From: Desulfobacteraceae bacterium | GTDB taxonomy: Bacteria > Desulfobacterota > Desulfobacteria > Desulfobacterales > JAABRJ01 | Length of the DNA stretch: 5,078 bases | Direction: 5' to 3' | Assembly: GCA_011390985.1 (NCBI GenBank) | Contig: JAABRJ010000161.1 | Location: forward strand, 1-5,078 | Shown here: positions 1-5,078 of the stretch, piece after piece | How positions within the stretch are numbered: position 1 is the first letter of the stretch | How the letters are laid out: the number at the start of each line of letters is the position of its first letter | Made by a program: the position numbers and the translations under genes | The notes under the pieces: generated by a model | Told to the model about the DNA's origin: nothing | The model's input: only the letters and a program-made list of their open reading frames with translations | Database searches by the model: none

Positions 1-563
1 GCGTGATGATGGGCATCCGCATGGGCGTTTCGCGCGGGGTGTTTTCCAACGAATCGGGCCTGGGCAGTGCACCGATCGCGGCCGCCGCCGCCCAAACCAA
101 ACACCCGGTCACCCAGGCGCTGGTCTCCATGACCCAGACCTTTATCGATACGCTCGTAGTGTGCACCATGACCGGGCTGGTGCTGATCATCACCGGCGCC
201 TGGACCAGCGGCAAAACCGGGGCGGCATTGTCCGCCATGGCCTTTGAAAGCGGTATGCCCGGCGGCCACTATATCGTCACCATCGGCTTGATGCTGTTTG
301 CCTATTCCACCATATTGGGATGGTGTTACTATGGTGAAAAGTCGATCGAATACATCTTGGGAGAAAAAGCGGTCAAACCCTATCGCTACCTCTTTATTCT
401 GATGGTGGGGGTCGGCGCGGTGTCCAAGCTCGATTTCGTGTGGGCGCTGTCTGACACGTTCAACGGCTTGATGGCCATTCCCAACCTGATCGGCCTGCTG
501 TTTCTGTCGCCGGTGATCGTTCGGGAAACCAGAAATTATTTCAATTCGACCGTGACGAAATAA
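1..563 (+). CDS. AGCS-family sodium:alanine/glycine symporter, C-terminal part (5' end outside window)
   Basis: The reading frame is open from the window edge (first full codon at base 3) to TAA at 561-563, giving about 187 visible residues; AGCS proteins are usually about 450-500 residues, so the N-terminal part lies upstream. Near the start it carries the family signature RGVFSNESGLGSAP (bases 33-74), which closely matches the conserved RG-x-FSNEAG-x-GSAP motif of this family. Several hydrophobic membrane segments follow: about bases 117-210, 270-345, 385-450 and 465-530. The tail after the last segment is short and polar (RETRNYFNSTVTK), as expected for a cytoplasmic C-terminus. Family members are inner-membrane carriers that move alanine or glycine together with Na+. 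The GCS genes downstream make glycine a reasonable substrate, but that is inference from context. The GTG/ATG codons at bases 3-11 are internal, not a start. The gap to the next gene is 122 bases, so cotranscription is possible but not shown. Confidence 0.9.
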   Translation, partial: VMMGIRMGVSRGVFSNESGLGSAPIAAAAAQTKHPVTQALVSMTQTFIDTLVVCTMTGLVLIITGAWTSGKTGAALSAMAFESGMPGGHYIVTIGLMLFAYSTILGWCYYGEKSIEYILGEKAVKPYRYLFILMVGVGAVSKLDFVWALSDTFNGLMAIPNLIGLLFLSPVIVRETRNYFNSTVTK

Positions 564-665
564 CACTAGCCGATGGTGTGGTCCATTCGTCACTGATGCC
601 TTTGGTCTCGACTACGAACCCATCGCAACACTTCTATAAACAACGGCAGGATGCTTCAGCTCAAA

Positions 666-677
666 AAAGGAGGGGAG
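666..677 (+). promoter_or_regulatory. Ribosome binding site of the dihydrolipoyl dehydrogenase gene
   Basis: The purine-rich stretch AAGGAGGGGAG lies 8-12 bases before the ATG at 686, an excellent Shine-Dalgarno match. It fixes the start at 686 rather than at the in-frame GTG at 578, which would add 36 residues with no resemblance to this family ahead of the FAD-binding strand. Confidence 0.85.
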
Positions 678-685
678 CAGGGCTT

Positions 686-2119
686 ATGAAAACCAAAATC
701 ACCATCCTCGGGGCGGGGCCTGGTGGATACATCGCCGCCATTCGGGCGGCCCAGTTGGGTGCCGAAGTCACAGTGATCGAGAAGGAAAACGTTGGCGGGA
801 CCTGCCTGAACTGGGGCTGCATCCCATCCAAGATTATGATCACCACGGCGGAGATGCTGGAACGGTTCCACCGCGCCAAGGAGTTCGGGATTGCCTTGGA
901 AGGTACGTTCAAAGCCGATATGCAACAATTGATGGCCCGCAAGCATGCGGTCATTCAGACTCAGAGCAAGGGTATCCTGGGGCTTTTCGACCACCACAAG
1001 ATCCGGTATGTCAAGGGGACCGCCGTCATCAACGGGCCTAACCGGGTGAGGGTCAGCCAGCCGTCGGGGGAACAAATCAGCGTCACTTGGGACAAGCTGA
1101 TATTGGCCACGGGTACCCGGCCTCTCGAAATCCCCTCCCTTCCCTTTGACGGCGAAAAAATCCTTTCAAGCAACCACGCCCTGAGCCTGGACCGGGTCCC
1201 CGAATCGGTCATCATCGTGGGGGGCGGGGTAATCGGGTGCGAGTTTGCTTTTATTCTGTCCTCCTTGGGCGCCCGGGTAACCGTCGTCGAAGCCCTGGAT
1301 CGCCTGCTGCCGCTGCCGTCTGTGGACGAGGATTGCTCCAAGGTCCTGCAACGGGAGATGAAAAAGCGCAAGATCAATTTCATTGTCAACCGCACGGTGG
1401 ACGCATTCGAAGCCGTTGAAGGAAAATTGAAGGTCACCATCGGCCCCTCGCCTTTTTTGAAAGCGCCTTCCGAAAAGGACAAGCAGCCAGTGACGGCTCA
1501 GGTGGAAAAGATGCTGGTATGCATCGGCCGGGAGCCCAATACAGCCGACATCGGTCTGGAAACCATCGGCCTTGCACCGGATAAAAGGGGCTTTATACCC
1601 GTCAACGATCGCATGGAGACCACCGCACCCGGCGTATATGCCATCGGCGACTTGCTGGGACCGGCGAAAATCATGCTGGCCCACGTGGCCTCCACCGAGG
1701 GACAGGTGGCCGCCGAAAACGCCATGGGAGGCAACCGCGAGATGGACTACCGCGTGGTCCCGGGTGCGATCTTCACCAACCCGGAGGTGGCCAATGTGGG
1801 GCTTTCCGAAACCCAGGCCAGGGCCGCGGGATACGACGTCCGCGCCGACAGCGTGTTGTTTCGCACACTCGGCAAAGCCCAGGTGATCGGAGAAATCGCC
1901 GGGCAGGCCAAGATCGTCGCCGACAAAAAGAGCGGCAAAATCCTGGGTGTGCATATCGTGGGGCCCCACGCCACGGATCTGATCGCCGAGGCCGCCCTGG
2001 CCATGCAGATGGGTGGCAGGGTAGAGGATGTGGCCGCCACGATCCATGCCCACCCGACGTTGCCCGAGGTCATGCTGGAGGTTGCATGCAAAGCGTTGGA
2101 TCGGTCCCTGCACGGCTGA
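686..2119 (+). CDS. lpdA: Dihydrolipoyl dehydrogenase (E3 / glycine cleavage L-protein)
   Basis: This is a complete 477-residue flavoprotein, the usual length for the family. It reoxidises dihydrolipoyl groups, here probably those on the H-protein, passing electrons through FAD to NAD+ in the cytoplasm. The FAD-binding fold opens at residues 5-14 (ITILGAGPGG), with the ribose-binding acidic residue at E32. The redox-active disulfide is C40 and C45 in GGTCLNWGCIPSK. A second dinucleotide fold for NAD lies at residues 175-186 (VIIVGGGVIGCE). The second FAD contact is the GVYAIGD segment near bases 1630-1655. The C-terminal dimerisation domain ends with HAHPTLPE, which supplies the catalytic His-Glu pair (H456 and E461). 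All key residues are present, so the enzyme should be active. The ATG at 686 is chosen for its strong ribosome binding site and because the protein then starts directly at the first beta strand. Paralogues serving 2-oxoacid dehydrogenases have the same fold; assignment to glycine cleavage rests on the T, H and P genes downstream. Confidence 0.96.
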   Translation: MKTKITILGAGPGGYIAAIRAAQLGAEVTVIEKENVGGTCLNWGCIPSKIMITTAEMLERFHRAKEFGIALEGTFKADMQQLMARKHAVIQTQSKGILGLFDHHKIRYVKGTAVINGPNRVRVSQPSGEQISVTWDKLILATGTRPLEIPSLPFDGEKILSSNHALSLDRVPESVIIVGGGVIGCEFAFILSSLGARVTVVEALDRLLPLPSVDEDCSKVLQREMKKRKINFIVNRTVDAFEAVEGKLKVTIGPSPFLKAPSEKDKQPVTAQVEKMLVCIGREPNTADIGLETIGLAPDKRGFIPVNDRMETTAPGVYAIGDLLGPAKIMLAHVASTEGQVAAENAMGGNREMDYRVVPGAIFTNPEVANVGLSETQARAAGYDVRADSVLFRTLGKAQVIGEIAGQAKIVADKKSGKILGVHIVGPHATDLIAEAALAMQMGGRVEDVAATIHAHPTLPEVMLEVACKALDRSLHG

Positions 2120-2131
2120 TTTAAAATGATG

Positions 2132-2273
2132 AGGAGGGGTAATGAACCGGCGGCCTTTGCCGCCCAAGCAAAAGGTCTCGAAGCGAGCTCAAAAATATCC
2201 GGGACCTTCTGCGCGAGGTGGCCAATCCACCAGACACTTTCGTTGGGCCGGGCGAATTCGAAAAAGCCTTTGA
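2132..2273 (+). other. Orphan ribosome binding site with a 43-codon open frame
   Basis: AGGAGG at 2132-2137 stands 4-5 bases before an ATG at 2142, 22 bases after the lpdA stop, where the next operon gene would be expected to start. The frame runs 43 codons to TGA at 2271-2273 and encodes a very basic, low-complexity peptide starting MNRRPLPPKQKVSK, with no domain I recognise. From about base 2182 it overlaps, in a different frame, a recognisable binding-protein remnant. The peptide is therefore most simply an accidental reading of decayed DNA. The ribosome site may be the original start signal of the lost gene, or the start of a real small protein; the sequence alone does not settle this. 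Confidence 0.3.
2149..2164 (+). other. Small GC-rich hairpin in the lpdA-gcvT gap
   Basis: GGCGGC (2149-2154) and GCCGCC (2159-2164) form a perfect 6-bp stem around a CTTT loop, starting five bases after the orphan ATG at 2142-2144. No T-run follows, so it is not a standard intrinsic terminator. It could slow ribosomes or stabilise a processed transcript end, or it may be chance in GC-rich DNA. Confidence 0.3.
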
Positions 2274-2428
2274 GCTGCTTAAGGCCGGCAAACCGATCAA
2301 CTATGAGGGCGGATCCGGCTCGGTCGACTTCGATGTCAACGGCGATGTAACCGCGCCCATCGAGATCTGGCGTTTTCATGATGGCAAAATCGCGACCTAC
2401 CGAATGGAGTACATGGAGAGGAAAAACA
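2182..2428 (+). pseudogene. C-terminal remnant of a branched-chain amino acid ABC transporter substrate-binding protein
   Basis: The frame with codons starting at 2182, 2185 and so on reads as the last 80 or so residues of a LivJ/LivK-type periplasmic binding protein (Peripla_BP_6 fold). Hallmarks are an amphipathic helix ending REVANPPD, then GPGEFEKAFELLKAGK, INYEGGSGSVDFDVNGDV, and API-EIWRFHDGKI near the end. Full proteins of this family are about 380-420 residues with a signal peptide. Here the frame is closed upstream by TAA and TGA at 2140-2145, there is no credible start (only a GTG at 2218 inside the domain), and the ligand-binding body is missing. Downstream the frame loses the family resemblance at about 2405-2428 and runs through the gcvT start to TGA at 2509-2511, so the original end has also gone. 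I read it as a degraded fragment left by deletion or recombination. Function is not expected. Recognition is from memory of family sequence patterns, not a search. Confidence 0.72.
2415..2422 (+). promoter_or_regulatory. Ribosome binding site of gcvT
   Basis: GGAGAGGA lies six bases before the ATG at 2429 and supports that start over the in-frame ATG at 2378, which lacks such a site and would add 17 residues translated from remnant DNA. Confidence 0.75.
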
Positions 2429-3700
2429 ATGGAAAAGGAAACCAAGAAAACGGCCCTTCACGGCTGGCATGTGGCCCAGGGCGCCAATATGGCCGATTTC
2501 GGCGGATATGAAATGCCGCTGTGGTACTCATCGGCTAAAAACGAGCATCTTGGCGTCCTGCAGCAGGCCGGTCTGTTCGACACCAGCCATATGGCTGCGT
2601 TGCTGGTAAGCGGGCCCGACGCCCGGGACCTGCTGCAGCACTGCTTCACCAATAACCTGGATGCCTGCGTCGGTCAGCCGAAAAAGCCTCTCATCCCCGG
2701 CCGCTGCGTATACGGCGCCTACCTCAACGCACAGGGCGAGTTGATCGATGACAGTATCATCAATCAACTATCGGAAAACAGTTACATGGCGGTGATCAAT
2801 GCCGGCATGGGCGCCGTGGTGGCCGGGCATTTCAGGGCCCAAGCCGGAGACCGGGAGGTGACCATCAGCGATCTGACCGACAAACTGGGTAAAATCGACG
2901 TTCAAGGTCCTATGGCCGCCAAGATTCTGAGTAAAGTCCTGGCGGCGCCGGAATCCGCTTTTGAGAAAATGTTCTATTTTTCCTTCAAGGGCTATTTTGA
3001 CCCGACCTCACCCCTGGCCGATGCGGTGCGGCTTTCCGATGGTACACCCATATTGCTTTCGCGTACCGGCTATACCGGCGAGTTCGGATTTGAAATTTTC
3101 GTCTCCCCGGACAAGGTTGTGAAGACCTGGGAGATGATCTACCAGGCAGGTCAGCAATTCGGACTTACGGCCTGCGGGCTGGCGGCCCGGGACTCCCTGC
3201 GGGGAGGGGCGGTGTTGCCGCTGTCCCACCAGGATATCGGCCATTGGCCCTTTATCAACCACCCCTGGCCCTTTGCCCTGCCCTTCAACGACGATCAAAG
3301 CGGATTTACCAAGTCCTTTATAGGCGATCAGGCGTTGCTGACCATTAAGAGCCCTGAATATACTTACGCCTTTGTCGGCGGGGATCTGCGCAAGGTGTCA
3401 ACTGCCGATCCGGCGGTGGTGCTGGACCCCGCGGGCACTGAGATCGGCAGTGTGTTGACTTGCGTCTCCGACATGGGGATTGACTATCACCGGGGGCGGC
3501 TCTTCAGCATTGGCAGTCCCGAAAAACCCCAGGATTTTAAGCCCCGAGGTCTTTGCTGCGGCTTCATCAAGGTAAAAGCGCCACTCCAACCGGGAGCGGA
3601 GGTAGTGCTCAAGGACAAGCGGCGCAAACTCAAGGTGACCATCGTGACGGATATCCGCCCGGACCGCACCGCTCGGCGTCCGATCCGGGAGATGCTTTAA
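2429..3700 (+). CDS. gcvT: Aminomethyltransferase (glycine cleavage T-protein), long divergent form
   Basis: The predicted enzyme takes the aminomethyl group from the H-protein lipoyl arm, transfers the carbon to tetrahydrofolate as 5,10-methylene-THF, and releases ammonia. It has 423 residues; typical T-proteins have about 360-375. Clear family marks are LHGWHVAQGANMADFGGYEM (residues 10-29), LFDTSHM (49-55), a tyrosine before the acidic pair (Y95) with D107-D108 in GELIDDSI matching the conserved folate-site aspartate region, N124-A125, DVQGPMA, GYTGEFGFE (214-222), and GLAARDSLR ending at R258. Differences are visible: the usual LRLEAGM-x-LYG continues here as LRGGAVLPLSH, losing the conserved Glu and the YG, and extra sequence occurs in the C-terminal domain around residues 350-373. 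The C-terminal barrel is recognisable in the GAEVVLKDKRRKLKVTIV segment. The start at 2429 is fixed by its ribosome site and by homology beginning at residue 10. Position directly before gcvH and gcvPA supports the T-protein role; a related folate-dependent GcvT-like enzyme is the alternative. Confidence 0.88.
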   Translation: MEKETKKTALHGWHVAQGANMADFGGYEMPLWYSSAKNEHLGVLQQAGLFDTSHMAALLVSGPDARDLLQHCFTNNLDACVGQPKKPLIPGRCVYGAYLNAQGELIDDSIINQLSENSYMAVINAGMGAVVAGHFRAQAGDREVTISDLTDKLGKIDVQGPMAAKILSKVLAAPESAFEKMFYFSFKGYFDPTSPLADAVRLSDGTPILLSRTGYTGEFGFEIFVSPDKVVKTWEMIYQAGQQFGLTACGLAARDSLRGGAVLPLSHQDIGHWPFINHPWPFALPFNDDQSGFTKSFIGDQALLTIKSPEYTYAFVGGDLRKVSTADPAVVLDPAGTEIGSVLTCVSDMGIDYHRGRLFSIGSPEKPQDFKPRGLCCGFIKVKAPLQPGAEVVLKDKRRKLKVTIVTDIRPDRTARRPIREML

Positions 3701-3735
3701 GCAGCAATGGAATATGCAAAACATTCCCTTTAGCG

Positions 3736-3764
3736 GACCCCTATGCCGCCTGTGGATGGGGATC
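3736..3764 (+). other. Weak possible hairpin in the gcvT-gcvH gap
   Basis: GACCCCTAT (3736-3744) can pair with ATGGGGATC (3756-3764) across an 11-base loop, with one C-A mismatch and one G-T pair. No T-run follows. It is the only structure I see in the 105-base gap between gcvT and gcvH, where I find no convincing promoter. It could mark transcript processing or partial attenuation, or be chance. Confidence 0.2.
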
Positions 3765-3805
3765 TTAAACGCCAACACGATTCTTAACATTAAGGAGAAA
3801 ACGTC

Positions 3806-4213
3806 ATGAGCAAAGCAATCGGCGATCTCGTTTTACCGGATGACGTCCGCTACACCCTCGATCACGAATGGGCACGGCAGGAGAACGGAAATATTAAAGT
3901 GGGCATTACCGACTATGCCCAGGATCAGTTGGGAGATATCGTCTTCGTGGAATTGCCTGAGGTCGGCAGGATTTTTTCCGCTGGCGAAGAGTTCGGGACC
4001 CTGGAATCGGTAAAAGCCGTTTCCGAACTCTATATCCCCATCGGGGGCGAAATCGTGGCCATCAACGAGGCTTTGGCGGAAACCCCGGAACAGGTCAACA
4101 GTGACCCCTTCGGCAACGGTTGGATGATCGTCGTCAAGCCCGGCGACATCGCTGAATTCGAGTCTTTAAAAGATAAGGGAGCCTATCTGGAAATACTGAA
4201 AGGATCGGAATGA
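3806..4213 (+). CDS. gcvH: Glycine cleavage system H-protein (lipoyl carrier)
   Basis: This complete 135-residue protein has the usual size for H-proteins (about 125-135). It shuttles the methylamine intermediate between the P-, T- and L-proteins on a lipoylated lysine. The early motif YTLDHEWAR (residues 16-24) and VGITDYAQDQLGDIVFVELP (32-51) are classic. The lipoyl lysine is K70 in the context GTLESVKAVSELYIP. The C-terminal half has the conserved NSDPFGNGWM segment. All expected elements are intact. AAGGAG at 3792-3797, eight bases before the ATG, supports the start. The gene overlaps the start of gcvPA, suggesting translational coupling. It needs a lipoate attachment enzyme encoded elsewhere. 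Confusion with 2-oxoacid dehydrogenase lipoyl domains is unlikely, given the full-length H-protein pattern and the neighbours. Confidence 0.97.
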   Translation: MSKAIGDLVLPDDVRYTLDHEWARQENGNIKVGITDYAQDQLGDIVFVELPEVGRIFSAGEEFGTLESVKAVSELYIPIGGEIVAINEALAETPEQVNSDPFGNGWMIVVKPGDIAEFESLKDKGAYLEILKGSE

Positions 4214-5078
4214 TGAGATATCTACCCCATACCGACGAAGACATTGCCGCCATGCTCGAGAAAGTGGGCGTCGGCAGCCTGGAGGCGCTTTTCGATTCGA
4301 TTCCCGAAGCATGCCGCCGCCAGGCGCCGCTGAACCTGCCGGAACCGATGAGCGAATGGGACCTGAACGAACATATGGACAGCCTGGCTGCAGATATGGC
4401 GGTTTCTCCGCAATACAAGGTTTTTCTGGGTGCCGGCAGTTACGACCATTTCATCCCAGAGGCCATTAAACACCTGCTCCTGCGCTCCGAGATCTACACC
4501 GCCTACACGCCGTACCAGCCGGAAATCAGCCAGGGTACCCTGCAGACCATTTTTGAATACCAGACGCTCATCTCGCGTCTGTTGGGAATGGAGGTAGCCA
4601 ATGCCTCCATGTACGACGGTGCCTCGGCCCTGGCCGAAGCGCTGTTGATGGCCATCCGGATCACCGGTCGTAAATCGGTGGCCGTTTCCCGCGCCGTGCA
4701 TCCGCTGTATCGACGGGTCGTCAAAACCTACCTGGCGCCCTCCGACTATGAGATCGTGGAGATCCCATACGGCGCCGACGGTAAAACCGATCTTTCAAAC
4801 CTGGGTGATTTGTCGGTACTGGCCGCCGTGGCGGTGCAGTCGCCTAACTTTTTCGGTTGCGTGGAGGATTTACAACAGGTTGCCGATGTGGTCCACACCG
4901 ACAAGAAAACCCTTATGGTGACCTGTTTTACCGAGCCACTGGCCTACGGCGTTCTGAAAAATCCGGGCAGTTGCGGTGCCGATATCGCTTGCGGCGAAGG
5001 CCAGAGCCTCGGCATTCCACGCTCCTTCGGAGGTCCCGGGTTGGGTGTTTTCACCTCCAGGCTAAAGCATGTGCGCAA
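4213..5078 (+). CDS. gcvPA: Glycine dehydrogenase (decarboxylating) subunit 1, N-terminal part (3' end outside window)
   Basis: The frame is open to the window edge and shows 288 residues of a protein that is usually about 440-450 long, so roughly two thirds is present. With subunit 2 (gcvPB) it forms the split P-protein, a PLP enzyme that decarboxylates glycine and loads the H-protein. The N-terminus MRYLPHTDEDIAAML is typical. Strong signatures are YTPYQPEISQG (residues 98-108), FEYQTLISRLLGMEVANAS, MYDGASA (from residue 133), and near the edge GADIACGEGQSLGIP followed by SFGGPGLGVF. The PLP-binding lysine belongs to the beta subunit in split enzymes and is not expected here. ATG at 4213 is preferred over the adjacent ATG at 4210 because family members start MRY and because AAAGGA (4199-4204) is then eight bases away. 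The start overlaps the gcvH stop (TGATG), so the two genes are probably translationally coupled. Confidence 0.95.
   Translation, partial: MRYLPHTDEDIAAMLEKVGVGSLEALFDSIPEACRRQAPLNLPEPMSEWDLNEHMDSLAADMAVSPQYKVFLGAGSYDHFIPEAIKHLLLRSEIYTAYTPYQPEISQGTLQTIFEYQTLISRLLGMEVANASMYDGASALAEALLMAIRITGRKSVAVSRAVHPLYRRVVKTYLAPSDYEIVEIPYGADGKTDLSNLGDLSVLAAVAVQSPNFFGCVEDLQQVADVVHTDKKTLMVTCFTEPLAYGVLKNPGSCGADIACGEGQSLGIPRSFGGPGLGVFTSRLKHVR

Noticed and set aside
564..660. Possible promoter (TATAAA at 635-640) and possible terminator between the symporter and lpdA
   Set aside because: The best upstream -35-like hexamer (TCGACT at 608-613) is weak and 21 bases away; the only stem after the symporter stop (CACTA/TGGTG near 564-578) is five base pairs with no T-run. 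Neither is convincing.
578..685. In-frame GTG at 578 giving lpdA a 36-residue N-terminal extension
   Set aside because: The extension has no family similarity or clear targeting signal, lacks a ribosome site, and a very strong Shine-Dalgarno precedes the ATG at 686, where the FAD-binding fold begins.
564..685. Glycine riboswitch in the leader of lpdA
   Set aside because: The gap is short and I do not see the conserved glycine aptamer core or a tandem arrangement. If one exists it would more likely lie upstream of the symporter, outside the window.
1166..2167. Long open frame of about 333 codons on the minus strand across lpdA
   Set aside because: It lies entirely opposite the well-supported lpdA gene, has low-complexity His/Gly/Arg-rich content and no recognisable domain; it is a by-product of codon bias in GC-rich DNA.
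2172..2208. Inverted pairs AAGGTC/GACCTT and CTCG/CGAG within the remnant
   Set aside because: The stems are short (six and four base pairs), mutually exclusive or nested with long loops, and of a kind expected by chance; no terminator or operator pattern goes with them.
4222..4701. Minus-strand open frames opposite gcvH and gcvPA
   Set aside because: They are shadows of strongly conserved plus-strand genes, with no ribosome site or domain that I can recognise.
1..5078. CRISPR arrays, tRNA or rRNA genes, insertion sequences, and phage or defence genes
   Set aside because: I saw no direct repeat arrays, tRNA-like cloverleafs, transposase motifs or terminal inverted repeats anywhere in the window; nearly all of it is accounted for by metabolic genes.

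Overview
This window looks like bacterial chromosome with moderately high GC. It carries most of a glycine cleavage system (GCS) cluster, and every real gene lies on the + strand. The split P-protein (a separate gcvPA subunit), the gene order, and an unusual long T-protein suggest an anaerobe, possibly a sulfate-reducer-type Desulfobacterota. That taxonomic guess is inference from protein style; no marker gene is present.

Layout. Bases 1-563 hold the C-terminal part of an AGCS-family Na+/alanine-glycine symporter that enters from outside the window. Bases 564-685 are a short intergenic gap. Bases 686-2119 encode a complete dihydrolipoyl dehydrogenase (L-protein). Bases 2120-2428 contain no intact gene: there is a strong orphan ribosome binding site with a 43-codon frame, a small GC hairpin, and a C-terminal remnant of a branched-chain-amino-acid-type periplasmic binding protein. 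Bases 2429-3700 encode a long, divergent aminomethyltransferase (T-protein). Bases 3701-3805 are a gap with only a weak possible hairpin. Bases 3806-4213 encode the lipoyl carrier H-protein. From 4213 to the window end runs the first part of glycine decarboxylase subunit 1 (P-protein alpha half), which is cut by the edge; its partner gcvPB would be expected just downstream.

How the genes work together. The symporter would bring in glycine or alanine. The P-protein decarboxylates glycine and loads the aminomethyl group on the lipoyl arm of the H-protein. The T-protein passes the one-carbon unit to tetrahydrofolate and releases ammonia, and the L-protein reoxidises the dihydrolipoyl arm with NAD+. 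An L-protein encoded beside T, H and P suggests a dedicated glycine module. The complex is reversible, so it could also run towards glycine synthesis.

I found no clearly novel system. The points most worth a second look are the degraded binding-protein fragment between the L- and T-protein genes and the divergent T-protein with altered conserved positions and additional sequence.
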